From NCBI GenBank assembly GCA_946965045.2, contig OX337235.1:3419928-3483927 (forward strand): DNA of 64,000 nt. The letters run 5' to 3'. The notes beneath the pieces are model-generated. The model searched no databases, was not told the DNA's origin, and saw only the letters and a list, made by a program, of their open reading frames with translations. This document shows positions 54,011 through 62,942 of the stretch, piece by piece (within the stretch, counting starts at the first letter, position 1; each line of letters opens with the position of its first letter). The DNA is from Epithemia pelagica. Its lineage: Eukaryota; Bacillariophyta; Bacillariophyceae; Surirellales; Surirellaceae. Made by a program: the position numbers and the translations under genes.

Positions 54011-55375
54011 CTAGAAGTCGAGATGGAGAGTGTTGGGGAAGTGATGTTGGGGATCTTGGCCATTGAAGGTGTTAAAGAGGTTTTCATCCGGTGATTCGAG
54101 ACCAGTTTCGCTGTTGGTTTGAAGCGCTGGATCAAGAAGGTTGTCGAGTCGATTCCGCAGGTTTTCCAAGGAGGCGACGCGGGAAGCTGCTGTGGAGTTA
54201 TCGACATGGCGAAAGTCCGTTGTTGTAAGCATGAGTTGAGCCATGCTGGTTGTCCATTCGAGTACTTGGGGTCGAATGTATCTCATAAATGCTGTCGAAC
54301 TCCATCGCCCCAAGATCATAATCTTGGTGACAGAACAATCAGCCAGGAAGAGAGCCATGGCTGCTCCTGATCGAAGGGAATGCGTCCCGATGTCCATTGG
54401 GTGGTAGCCGAAGGCGTTGAATCCGCCGCCCAATACACAGGTTTCTCGTAACAGGTTGCGAGTGTCTTCCTGTCGGACGAAACGGGGAGGAAGAGATGGG
54501 TTGGTTGGGTCATACCAGCAATTTACAGTGGTGGTTGGAGGGGCTTTTGGACGGTAGTGCAGGATTCTGCGAATGACTCGGCCCCAGAGGAGGACAGGGT
54601 CGAGTACGGGATTGCTGGTCCGGCTTTGAGTCCGTGTTTCTGCTTTGTGGTTGTTCTTTTGGTCGCAAAAGGTAATGGATACATACTTCGCGAGATGGTG
54701 AAAGTTGGGGTGATTTGCGGCGATTGTTTCGTGTTTCTTTGCCGTGTAGAAGACTACATCTCCAATTGTAAGGAGCTTTGTTTTTCCTCGGTGGGGTACG
54801 GTTGTGAGTTCACAACTGCGACAGCCGAAGAAGAACCCACAGCCGGCAAGGTCGGCGACGACGGCCTTGAATGTGGAGAAGTCGTAGACTCTTGGTGGGT
54901 TGGTGAGTTTGTTTGGTCGACAGCAATGGAACCAGAGAAAGCGGAGGTGCTTTGCGGTGACTGCTTTTTCTCGTTTTTCGGGGGGATCCAGATTTGACCA
55001 CGCGCGTTTGAGGGAAGTGACGAGGGGGTGGAGGTGATGGCTGTCTTGACTGTGGCAGGGGCTCGGCCGGTCGTGATGCCGGAAGCACGATGCCAAGTCT
55101 CCAATGGCTTGGCCAAGAGTGCTTGCTCGAAGAGTGTTCGAGCGGTCGCGATTGGGGGTGAATTCGGCATCGCGGAGGGATTGCAAGAAGGAGCATGCAA
55201 TGCTGGCTCTGTGGTTGGTTGCTCGGATGGATTCAAGGAGCGGGTCGTGACCGAATCCGATCTTGTCAAGATGTTCTGTCCATCGCTCCCAGCATTTGTC
55301 GCGCTTTTGGTGCGACCCTTCGGTTTTGCCGAAGAAGATTCGGGACACGCTGGCACGATCGAGGGGATCCAACAT
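54011..55375 (-). CDS. Tyrosine recombinase of the DIRS-like element
   Basis: 454-residue frame from the ATG at 55375. The catalytic tetrad of tyrosine recombinases is complete: Arg186 in GCRSCEL, His332 and Arg335 in THSLRSGAA, and the nucleophile Tyr366 in FMRYIRPQ, with GRW just before it. The enzyme would integrate the circular cDNA without making target-site duplications. The first 622 nt overlap the end of the RT/RNase H frame in another phase. That overlap fits the compact layout of DIRS elements and suggests expression by internal initiation or coupling. No disabling mutation is seen. Confidence 0.88.
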   Translation of the reverse strand: MLDPLDRASVSRIFFGKTEGSHQKRDKCWERWTEHLDKIGFGHDPLLESIRATNHRASIACSFLQSLRDAEFTPNRDRSNTLRASTLGQAIGDLASCFRHHDRPSPCHSQDSHHLHPLVTSLKRAWSNLDPPEKREKAVTAKHLRFLWFHCCRPNKLTNPPRVYDFSTFKAVVADLAGCGFFFGCRSCELTTVPHRGKTKLLTIGDVVFYTAKKHETIAANHPNFHHLAKYVSITFCDQKNNHKAETRTQSRTSNPVLDPVLLWGRVIRRILHYRPKAPPTTTVNCWYDPTNPSLPPRFVRQEDTRNLLRETCVLGGGFNAFGYHPMDIGTHSLRSGAAMALFLADCSVTKIMILGRWSSTAFMRYIRPQVLEWTTSMAQLMLTTTDFRHVDNSTAASRVASLENLRNRLDNLLDPALQTNSETGLESPDENLFNTFNGQDPQHHFPNTLHLDF

Positions 55376-56904
55376 AGTATTTCGTTGGGCAAGGGACTGA
55401 TGTGAAAATTCTCTGGAATCTGCGACATAAAATTTTCATGAAGAAAAAGGGTAAGATCATTATCGTTAAGAGACCAGTATCTTGACAGGATGTCTGACAC
55501 GTCGTTCTTGCTCCCAGGGATGTGTTCTGCTTGAAGGGCAAACTTGTGGTGGAGAATCAAGTCGGTCAGTTTCTTCGAGACTTGGACGTGTAGTGGCTTA
55601 TCGGAGCCGAAGGACGATTTGTACATCCAGCCGACGGCGGATGAGTTGTCGGAGAGACTCAGTACGGCCGAGTTTTCATCGATGTCATCGTACCAACAAT
55701 CAACCCACATCGACACAACAATTGCGATGTACTCAAAAAGGTTATTGGTGCGTGTGTTGGTGGATGATGGGTCGAGTTGGGCAAGAGCTTCGAGTCTTGA
55801 TTGGTCGATTTGGAATCGCCATGCTCTGCCGGATCGAACAGAGTAACCACCCATTCCTTCAGGGCATGAGTCTGCATGGAAGAGATGCGTGGGTACGCGA
55901 CAAACTAGTCGGTTAAGTGAGATGCCGTCGTGGGAGTGTTGAAGGAGGGATGGCCACACTTGGAGGTCGTTGGCGATGGACTCAGGGATAGAGTACCGAT
56001 AGAATGAAGGTGGTACATCTCTGTTCTGTTTTGGTCGTTTTGGATCCTTGTTGGTGTCGGGTGGTTTCGATTGCTGTTTTTGCCGAAACGCTCGTTCGAT
56101 GAATGTTTGGTATTCGCGTAGACGTGACAACCAGAAGGACGCGTGTGGAATGCCTTTGGTGGCATGGAGCAATTTTCCGATGAGACTGCGAAGGTTGTGG
56201 AAGGTTGTCCGTCGACTGGATAACATTTGAGTCACTTCGCGTGTCCAACCAATCAACTTGTCTTTTGGAAGGCGAAGGAGAAGTCGCCTTGTGTCAACAA
56301 TCCACCCGAGAACTCGTTGCTCTTCGGCAGGAGCGCCTTCGGCTGCGAGTTTGTCCGCTTCTAACATGTCTTTTCTGGGGATCGGTTCGTTGTCGGCTAC
56401 GGGCCTTGTCATGAGATGAACAACGAGTGGAACAATACTGGGACATCGGGCGAGATGTGGGTTGGTGGCGAGGAAGACTTGAATCATGTCATCCAGGTAT
56501 GAATCATGAAATCCATGAGGACGAGTCGGGACAGAAACAGCCAATTCGCATGCTGGAGCTACGGGGATTTCTTCTGGTAGGTACTTGGGTCCTCCAATGC
56601 CTTCTTGGAGTGGTGATTGGCAATCGGTTGGTTGCCAATCGTCGAAGTCGGCGAGATCGTTGCAGAGGTCGGTTCCAATTTCGGAGACGATGGAAAATTC
56701 AGCTGGATTGGCTGAAGCTCCGAAAGTCAGGCGAAGGTTAAGGTGGGCAAAGGAATTGGAGGGATCAATGGTTATGTTCCTTGCTGCAACGTCGCCGTCT
56801 CCGTGAACGCGACGATAAGCAGAGGACCAATCGAATTTGCTGATGACGATGCGATCATTTGGGAAGTGCCAGCGCAATGCGACAATTTGATGGATGACTC
56901 GATC
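54754..56904 (-). CDS. Reverse transcriptase and RNase H of the DIRS-like element (3' part of pol)
   Basis: Open frame directly after a TAA at 56905-56907; there is no ATG at its start. RT motifs: SKFDWSSAYRR (first catalytic Asp), LTFGASANPAEF and SYLDDMI (the YxDD box, about residue 130 counted from 56877). RNase H motifs follow: HADSCPEGMGG, NLFEYIAI, LSDNSSAVGW and HIPGSKNDVSD, giving a D-E-D-D set. The C-terminal 200 residues overlap the recombinase frame and are Ser/Thr/Pro-rich, so they may be a by-product of overprinting. The RT fingers region lies upstream of the TAA in the same frame, so this piece alone would not be a complete RT. Confidence 0.85.
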   Translation of the reverse strand, partial: DRVIHQIVALRWHFPNDRIVISKFDWSSAYRRVHGDGDVAARNITIDPSNSFAHLNLRLTFGASANPAEFSIVSEIGTDLCNDLADFDDWQPTDCQSPLQEGIGGPKYLPEEIPVAPACELAVSVPTRPHGFHDSYLDDMIQVFLATNPHLARCPSIVPLVVHLMTRPVADNEPIPRKDMLEADKLAAEGAPAEEQRVLGWIVDTRRLLLRLPKDKLIGWTREVTQMLSSRRTTFHNLRSLIGKLLHATKGIPHASFWLSRLREYQTFIERAFRQKQQSKPPDTNKDPKRPKQNRDVPPSFYRYSIPESIANDLQVWPSLLQHSHDGISLNRLVCRVPTHLFHADSCPEGMGGYSVRSGRAWRFQIDQSRLEALAQLDPSSTNTRTNNLFEYIAIVVSMWVDCWYDDIDENSAVLSLSDNSSAVGWMYKSSFGSDKPLHVQVSKKLTDLILHHKFALQAEHIPGSKNDVSDILSRYWSLNDNDLTLFLHENFMSQIPENFHISPLPNEILCWIPSIVPACPESSSAKPKGRTKSATNAGSDGQNILTRSDSVTTRSLNPSEQPTTEPALHAPSCNPSAMPNSPPIATARTLFEQALLAKPLETWHRASGITTGRAPATVKTAITSTPSSLPSNARGQIWIPPKNEKKQSPQSTSAFSGSIAVDQTNSPTHQESTTSPHSRPSSPTLPAVGSSSAVAVVNSQPYPTEEKQSSLQLEM

Positions 56905-56907
56905 TTA

Positions 56908-58308
56908 ACAGTGGCCCATCACCAGGTCAATCAATTTGTTTTGATCGATCAAGTCGTTTGTCCAGGGGCAGAATCCAAGGGAAAATGATTGATCGTGGGT
57001 CAGACGGTCTTTGGGAACAAGATCGCCATTGGCATCGATGCCCATTTGGTGGGCTACTCCCATTGGACTGATCCGGCTATGTTTGATCTCGGTTGCGCAG
57101 AGAAACGTGATGGGGAGGGAAAAACCCTTGGACGCGTCTTTTCGAAGGACTTTGGAAAGAGCGTCAGGGTTTTTCTTACCAGAGGCATGGTTGCCGTATT
57201 CGAGGATTGCCTCGTTCTCAGCGCGTCGGGCTGGCTCTTCTTCCTCAGCTGTGAGAGGGTATGAGACACCTTGCGTGATGTTGTGGTGGAACCGTGACCA
57301 GTATGGGTGGCCGGCTAGGAGCGGTTCCAAGATTTCCGCTGTGCGGAATTCGGATCCTGGGGTGATGACGGAACCGGGGTGGCTGTCAATCAGTCGTTGC
57401 AGATCAAAGTCGAATCTTTCAATCAGCTGTGAGTTGAAAGTCGCATTTGATAGGACAACGTCATCGTCAATGGAGTGACGAAAGGGGGAGGGCTTGGGTG
57501 TTGGCGGTTTGTGATTGGCAATCTTGAGGATGGTGGAAAGGTCCAAAGGGTGGCACACATCTTGGAGTGGGGGAGGAGCGAGTCTTGATGGGAAAATCAT
57601 GGAGATCTTGTTGGGGAGATAGCAGTGCTGGGAACTTGGGGGAACGGATTCCGTGTCGACATCATATATAGACTCACCTAGTAATTTTAAATCCGCTTGT
57701 CGTGCTTGTTCCAATCTTTTGACGTTCCGCGCTAGGGGCTTACCCGAGAAATCGGATCCAATTATCGCTGAAGAGCTGCCTGGGAGGGTCTTCTCGATTT
57801 GTGAGGATAGATTTTCGGAATGAGAACTTGGGGGACTTGGGGGTCTTGTAGAGTTGCCAACGGTAAGAGATTCTCTTGGGAGATCCTTAGAAGTTGGTCG
57901 GGGGTGACTGGTGGCAGTCGTGGGAGTAGAGGACGGTGTATCAACGGACGACGAGATCTTGGGAATGGAATCAGACGTGATGACACATTGATTCTGAACG
58001 GATGAGATCAAGTCGGAGAGTTCTTGTTGACGGGTCTCGGGGTGTCTTGAATAATCTTGAGTGATATGATGCACCAGAAAAGGGTTCGCAGTGCGTGGGA
58101 TCTTAGGTTTGTGGTCAGATGATGGTATCGCCAAAGGTGGGAGAAAGGATGGGATGATGTTGGGTGAGGGTGGTGGGGATGGAGCAAGAGGCTTCGAAGG
58201 AAAAGAAGACTCCGCAACTATAGTATTATTATTAAGGGTGGGTTGAGAGTCGTCTTGCAACAAAGGAGAAGGAGTTGAGGATGAGGCAGCAATCAACCCG
58301 TCCTGGCG
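56908..58308 (-). CDS. Gag-Pol linker and RT N-terminal region of the DIRS-like element
   Basis: Same frame as the upstream Gag and the downstream RT, bounded by TGA (58309-58311) and TAA (56905-56907). It has no ATG at its start. The first 200 residues are Pro/Ser/Thr-rich and disordered. The last 180 look like the N-terminal part of a DIRS-type RT (HPYWSRFHHNITQGVSYPL, then KGFSLPITFLCATEIKHSRI, then PWTNDLIDQNK), which should run on across the TAA. It is therefore either part of a polyprotein made by read-through or the product of nonsense mutations. Confidence 0.75.
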
Positions 58309-59865
58309 TCAATTGCGATTGACGTTGGCGTATGCCGACCGATAAAATTCATCCATGGCATCCTTCTTGTTGTGTTTGCTTGGGTCGTCGTGAAGAAACT
58401 TGCATTTCTTGCCTTTCTTGCAGATTCCTTTGGAGAAAAGAACGTTGCAGAAGTGTTTCTTTTTACCATTTTTCTCGATGAAGGGAATGTTGGTGAGGAC
58501 CGTGGGGGGGAAGACTTGCATATAGTTCGAATCAGCCGGGAGACGCCAGTTTGATGGAGAGTCGAAAGTCGCTGCAGTCTTCTGTGGATTGGAATTGGAG
58601 GAGGAGGAGCTTTGTTGACGTTTGGAGCTTGGGGAACCGTCGTCAGAGCCTCCAGAACGTTTCTTCTGGGAGTTCTTCAATTGATTCGCTTGAAACTTAG
58701 CTTGGAGTGCCGGAGGGAGGGAGACTAAAGTCGAACCGGTCTTGACTGTGAACAAGATCCAATTTACACGCTCTTCAAAGTCCTTGAAACCCACGTCAGC
58801 AAGCAATGAAGCACTGGAAAGGGTGGAAACGAATTCTTGGACAGCCTCGTCGATGGCGAATAAGAATTGGCCGAAATAAAAATCGTTGCCCGAACTCAAC
58901 TGTTTTGCCATGATTTTGGTCCTGAATTGGTGGTAGAAATTCAAGACTTTCAGAATTTGGTTGGCAATCATGGATGATGCGCCACAAAGGCATTTGGCAC
59001 AGGCCCAAAAGGATCGAAGTTGGGTTTCAAACTCGTCTGCCGTCCTCGGAAAGAAGAGATTGTGATCCGAGTAAAGTTGTTGCATTTCCTTCGATTGCTT
59101 CATGTCATTAAGATGACATAGTGAAGCATCGTGGATTTGCTGCCGAATGTTTTTGTCAAGTGTTTGGTTGGAATCCAAGCCTGGAATGGCATAAGGATCG
59201 AAAGAAAAGGGGCTAAAGCCTCCAGGGCACGCTTCCGATTTCCAACGTAACCCAAGACGTTGGATCACTGTACATTGTCCGAAAAGGATGGTACAGGCAT
59301 TGTCGGCTGGGTCAAAGACTTCGGCTAGGAAGGACTCGAAAAATGTGGCGGAGTTCTTCGATTTCCACACGATCTTGATGGCTGGTAAAAGGTCTTCTGG
59401 GAGTGAAAGGGGTGAGGAGGAGATCGAACCGAGACGGAGTTGTTTTTGAGCATTCAAAGGCATGTCTCGAAACATGCTCTTTGACTCTGGGGCAGTGATG
59501 TCATCTTCGTTGCCATTTTTCTTCGAGGACATCTCTTTGATGCACTTCGAAAGCAGGAACATTTCTGGTGAGACGAAATGAACGTTGCCTTCGTCATCGA
59601 GCATTCGCACACCACCACTATTCGAGGTATGAGGATTGGTCGGGGGAGATCCATATTGGGGAATCGAACAATCAACCGGCGGTTGTGACTGGAAACGAAC
59701 GCTGTTGGACGAGGAACGACGCAAGGAAGGGCGTCGAGATGATGGTGGAGTCGTGTGGGTCTGGGGGGAGGATTGGGAAAAAGGCGAGAGCGATGACTCA
59801 ACAATGTGGATTTCGCCTTCAAGGGATCCTTGGGGATCGATGGAAAGACAATCTGCAACTTGGGG
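58309..59865 (-). CDS. Gag-like protein with CCCH zinc finger (DIRS-like element)
   Basis: Frame open from after a TAA at 59866-59868 to a TGA at 58309-58311, without an ATG near its start. An N-terminal Ser/Pro-rich part is followed by a helical globular region (VSPEMFLLSKCIKEMSSKK, then FFESFLAEVFDPADN, then DEFETQLRSFWACAKCLCG). Near the C-terminus is HFCNVLFSKGICKKGKKCKFLH, which fits a CCCH zinc finger for nucleic-acid binding. A Lys/Ser-rich, probably nuclear-targeting stretch precedes it (SQKKRSGGSDD). Position and finger support a Gag role. The first 410 nt overlap the long frame that continues from the Copia-type ORF, offset by -1. Confidence 0.75.
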   Translation of the reverse strand, partial: PQVADCLSIDPQGSLEGEIHIVESSLSPFSQSSPQTHTTPPSSRRPSLRRSSSNSVRFQSQPPVDCSIPQYGSPPTNPHTSNSGGVRMLDDEGNVHFVSPEMFLLSKCIKEMSSKKNGNEDDITAPESKSMFRDMPLNAQKQLRLGSISSSPLSLPEDLLPAIKIVWKSKNSATFFESFLAEVFDPADNACTILFGQCTVIQRLGLRWKSEACPGGFSPFSFDPYAIPGLDSNQTLDKNIRQQIHDASLCHLNDMKQSKEMQQLYSDHNLFFPRTADEFETQLRSFWACAKCLCGASSMIANQILKVLNFYHQFRTKIMAKQLSSGNDFYFGQFLFAIDEAVQEFVSTLSSASLLADVGFKDFEERVNWILFTVKTGSTLVSLPPALQAKFQANQLKNSQKKRSGGSDDGSPSSKRQQSSSSSNSNPQKTAATFDSPSNWRLPADSNYMQVFPPTVLTNIPFIEKNGKKKHFCNVLFSKGICKKGKKCKFLHDDPSKHNKKDAMDEFYRSAYANVNRN

Positions 59866-62516
59866 TTATCGCGACGATGGAGGACGACCCAGAGAAAATG
59901 GATAATGGGTTCCTGAATCATGAGGAGGGGGTAATCCGTCGGCATTCCCTTTTGCTTGGTTTCCATAGAGCTATCCAAAGAGGCTGTCCACCAATGGTGG
60001 AGGGCAACCTTATAAAGTCCACTGGCCAAGTCTTCAAACGGAATATTGACGTTATGATTCGATGCGTCGGTGTTATGGAGCATGAGTCCTGAGAGGCAAG
60101 GCGGCACGAGACATAGGCTTGAGCAAACAAATTCGCGATCTTTCTTCAATGAAGAGGAGGAGGCGGAAGCCACTGAAAGATTCTTGAACTTGGATGAGTC
60201 GAAGGTCAGGTGAGGGACAGAGGACGACGGGGAGAAGTCGTCAACCTCCACAACACAATGCTCGAGGATCTCCGCAAAAGTGGGGACTTGGGAGAAAACA
60301 TGGTCGCTCAAAAGTAGGGGGATGTCATCAGTGTCAAGTTGGAACGGGATGGACTCAAAAGAAATGCGATTGAGGCCATAAAATGGAATCTGGGGGTCGA
60401 AGAATGAACCACAATCCGCCGGGCAACAAAGATTGTGGAAGAGAAGGGGATTTCCGTTGCGAGACAAACCCAACAATGCAAATGGATGATTCTTCGTCTT
60501 GGAGGTCAGCCAAACATGAAGATCGTCAGCGGAGGTGAGACGATTGAAGCTGGAGCAAACTTCCGACCAAAGGGATGGATCACGAGTCAGTGTAACGTGA
60601 AAAGGTTGGAAGAAAGAGTCGCACCAGTCGATCGGTTCGGTCTTCGCGAGTTCGGAGAAGATAAAGTCAAGGGACTTGTCTTCAAGGGTGTGGAAGTCCT
60701 GGGTAAAGTAAAACTCGTGGCGGTAGGCGCCTGCACGAAAAGGAGAGGGGGAATTCCCTTTGGCAGGATCAGTACCGATCGTTCCGTCGGCGAGGATAAA
60801 CTCATCGTCACCATCAGCTGCGTCGGAGTCTTCAAGGAGAGAGTCGGAGCGTTTGGGAGCAGAGGGAGGCGGGGCCTGGAGTTTCTTGATCTTGTCGTTG
60901 AGGACAGAGATGGTCTTGGCTTCAGCAAAGAGTTTCTCTTGGGCTTCGGAATCAGACTCGACCGAGTAAGCATCATCATCTTCCTTTAGGTCAGTATCAA
61001 ACTGTTCACGTTGTGCAGTAAACGACGGATCATGGGACTTTTCAACTGACAGGGGCCACACGGAAGTGCGATGGACAATCTTCCCTTTTCGTGTCAGTAT
61101 TTTCGAACTCATTGCTTGACCAACCGATTTACTTGGTCCCAGCCACCTTCCGAGTTCCCTGTTCTCGAACCCGGGATTGGAATACCAGACCGGGTCATAC
61201 CATCTGTGTTCAACTAGATGGGATATGTCTGGTGTATCACCGGTCAACATCTTTATAGGTGGGCCTTCATCAAACGGTTCAGTCGCAGAAACTGTATGGG
61301 ATCGTCTCTCAGCTACCAGTTGCAAACAATGATCCCATAATACAGCAGGGGCGTTTGTCCTTCTCATTTCCCTTCTATAAGCCCTCTTCAGTTCGCGGAT
61401 GTTCGCTTCGGCTAGATTTTGGTTTGGTGTCCAAGCCTCTATGGGCTTAATACGACAACCAAACTTTTGGGCAGTCTTCTTGAATTTCCCACTCGTCAAT
61501 TCTGGAGCATTATCTGGGACAACGCTATTGAAGATCCCGTAGTCGTTAAAGACCTTCTCTAGAGCCGTGTGAGCATCCTTCTTGCGTTCCAACGGATAAA
61601 ATTGAACCCAGCCAAACTCGGTCGCAAAAATTTGACCACAAGTATTTTGGCTCAAAGATTTTGTATCCGAAAACAGAGTATCTGTGTATACATCTGCTCG
61701 AAGCCTTCTATGCTTAAGCTGGTAAGCCGTATGCTTGAGCCTTTTACTTCCGACGCCTTGGGAAAAATCTCTTACTCCAAGTTGCGTTGTTGCCTTGAAA
61801 GTCCTTTCCGCAACCGACAAACCGATTCCCCATCTCGAAGCTAATCCAATGGGATCTATTGTCCCCTTTCTCTTATGGCTCGTTTCGGCTACGGTTCTTG
61901 AGTTTACTCTCACCATCTTGGTCATTCTGTTGCTCAACGACCTCGAACCTTTTGTTCTGACCATGTCTTGACGAACGTCCTGTCTGAGCCTTCTCTCATC
62001 GACATCTTCTTCAGTCGAGTCATTCGGGGCCCATTCTGGATTATCGTTGGTCATCTCAATCCTGTTCGCAGGGTCAATATTCGCTATCTCCTCCCAAGAC
62101 GGTTTCCTTACAGTGAAGCCACTGATTACTCCTTTCAACTCCAGAGGGATTGTCAGTGTATTTCCATTGTCGTCGTTAATGGGAACAACCAATGAATGTG
62201 GTTCACTTGTCCTTTGCTCTTGCTTGATAAACTTGAGGGGCACATCATTGACGATGATACCAGCCTCTCTCATCTGATTTGGATTCAATAGGCTCTTCTC
62301 CATCATCGGAAGATGGAGCGCTTGGTGAAAGTACAACAGGTAAGTCTCTCCTGTCTCGGGTTCATCATATGCCAACACGCCTGTGATTACGGGAGTTTCC
62401 TTTATTTTCCCAAGCTGTGTTGAAAACCCACTCACTTCTGCCTTGTCTGTCTCATATAAAACGAGGCAATCCTTACCGAGACAACAAGTGTCAGCGTGAC
62501 TGTCTAATTCGCACAT
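59454..62516 (-). CDS. Copia protease-integrase fused in frame to an unknown domain
   Basis: 1020 codons from the ATG at 62516. The first 520 residues are Copia Pol: an aspartic protease start (ELDSHADTCCLG, Asp5) and an integrase core with Asp279 or 284, Asp335 (VVPDNAPEL) and Glu370 (NLAEANIRELK), the DD35E spacing. A C-terminal chromatin/GKGK-type segment follows (RWLGPSKSVGQAM). Where a Copia reverse transcriptase should begin, the chain changes to an acidic linker and then about 330 residues of an unrecognised but protein-like domain (LEDKSLDFIFSELAKTEP, PFALLGLSRNG, FEDLASGLYKVALHHWW). That second half probably belongs to the DIRS-like element or another ORF joined by insertion. The last 90 residues overlap Gag and look like a shadow frame. 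No Copia RT is present in the window. Confidence 0.75.
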   Translation of the reverse strand: MCELDSHADTCCLGKDCLVLYETDKAEVSGFSTQLGKIKETPVITGVLAYDEPETGETYLLYFHQALHLPMMEKSLLNPNQMREAGIIVNDVPLKFIKQEQRTSEPHSLVVPINDDNGNTLTIPLELKGVISGFTVRKPSWEEIANIDPANRIEMTNDNPEWAPNDSTEEDVDERRLRQDVRQDMVRTKGSRSLSNRMTKMVRVNSRTVAETSHKRKGTIDPIGLASRWGIGLSVAERTFKATTQLGVRDFSQGVGSKRLKHTAYQLKHRRLRADVYTDTLFSDTKSLSQNTCGQIFATEFGWVQFYPLERKKDAHTALEKVFNDYGIFNSVVPDNAPELTSGKFKKTAQKFGCRIKPIEAWTPNQNLAEANIRELKRAYRREMRRTNAPAVLWDHCLQLVAERRSHTVSATEPFDEGPPIKMLTGDTPDISHLVEHRWYDPVWYSNPGFENRELGRWLGPSKSVGQAMSSKILTRKGKIVHRTSVWPLSVEKSHDPSFTAQREQFDTDLKEDDDAYSVESDSEAQEKLFAEAKTISVLNDKIKKLQAPPPSAPKRSDSLLEDSDAADGDDEFILADGTIGTDPAKGNSPSPFRAGAYRHEFYFTQDFHTLEDKSLDFIFSELAKTEPIDWCDSFFQPFHVTLTRDPSLWSEVCSSFNRLTSADDLHVWLTSKTKNHPFALLGLSRNGNPLLFHNLCCPADCGSFFDPQIPFYGLNRISFESIPFQLDTDDIPLLLSDHVFSQVPTFAEILEHCVVEVDDFSPSSSVPHLTFDSSKFKNLSVASASSSSLKKDREFVCSSLCLVPPCLSGLMLHNTDASNHNVNIPFEDLASGLYKVALHHWWTASLDSSMETKQKGMPTDYPLLMIQEPIIHFLWVVLHRRDNPKLQIVFPSIPKDPLKAKSTLLSHRSRLFPNPPPRPTRLHHHLDALPCVVPRPTAFVSSHNRRLIVRFPNMDLPRPILIPRIVVVCECSMTKATFISSHQKCSCFRSASKRCPRRKMATKMTSLPQSQRACFETCL

Positions 62517-62570
62517 AGACGTCCTAACGCTAATGTCCCTGGAGAGGACATCTATCTCGCGGACATCTCG

Positions 62571-62942
62571 TCACACGGTTTCTCTCCTGCCTTTCTTTCT
62601 CTGGCTCATTATGGCGCCAATACCGAGTTCCTTGTCGTTCTCACTGGAATCGCCAGTTGTCTCTGAACTCTCATCGGTAGTTGTCGTCGTGCTTCCATCA
62701 ACACCTTTTCTCTTGTTCTTACCGTTCTTAAAAAGAACAGCAGCAGCAGACCTTTTCTTTGTACTGCTGTTAACAGCGTCCCTTGCTTCTCGGACCATTT
62801 GCTGTTGTTCCTTTGTGAGTTTTATCCACTTTCTAAAGGGATAATATTTGTTGGGGTCAAAACCGTTTGATTGGTTACTCCCATTCTTCTTGTTTCCATC
62901 TTTTCCATTCTTGTTATGCGGATAGATGAGATTCGGGCCTTC
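62571..62942 (-). CDS. Copia Gag-Pol linker fragment
   Basis: Frame open from a TAG at 62943-62945 to a TGA at 62571-62573 (protein stretches GPNLIYPHNKNG, YYPFRKWIKLTKEQQQMV and KRSAAAVLFKNGKNKRKG). It is in the same frame as the protease-integrase ORF that follows and -1 relative to Gag. The YP-x-x-x-W-x-x-L-T-x-E pattern is what I would expect just before a Copia protease. It is therefore a genuine Pol segment separated by one stop, not a gene by itself. Confidence 0.6.
   Translation of the reverse strand, partial: EGPNLIYPHNKNGKDGNKKNGSNQSNGFDPNKYYPFRKWIKLTKEQQQMVREARDAVNSSTKKRSAAAVLFKNGKNKRKGVDGSTTTTTDESSETTGDSSENDKELGIGAIMSQRKKGRRETV

Larger units (their letters stand above)
53352..60990 (-). 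mobile_element. DIRS-order tyrosine-recombinase retrotransposon (PAT-like terminal repeats suspected)
   Basis: Read on the minus strand the element has an unknown N-terminal coding segment, a CCCH-type Gag, RT plus RNase H and a tyrosine recombinase, then two direct repeats of 173 bp separated by 269 bp. There is no DDE integrase in this unit. RT/RNase H followed by an overlapping recombinase is diagnostic for the DIRS order. The left boundary is taken from the outer edge of the distal repeat. The right boundary is only estimated, from where Copia-like protein similarity stops (about 60950-61000). Enzyme motifs are intact, but two in-frame stops interrupt the Gag-Pol frame. Confidence 0.75.

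Noticed and set aside
55028-55405. Plus-strand frame opposite the recombinase/RT overlap
   Set aside because: No motifs, and both minus-strand frames there belong to the element.
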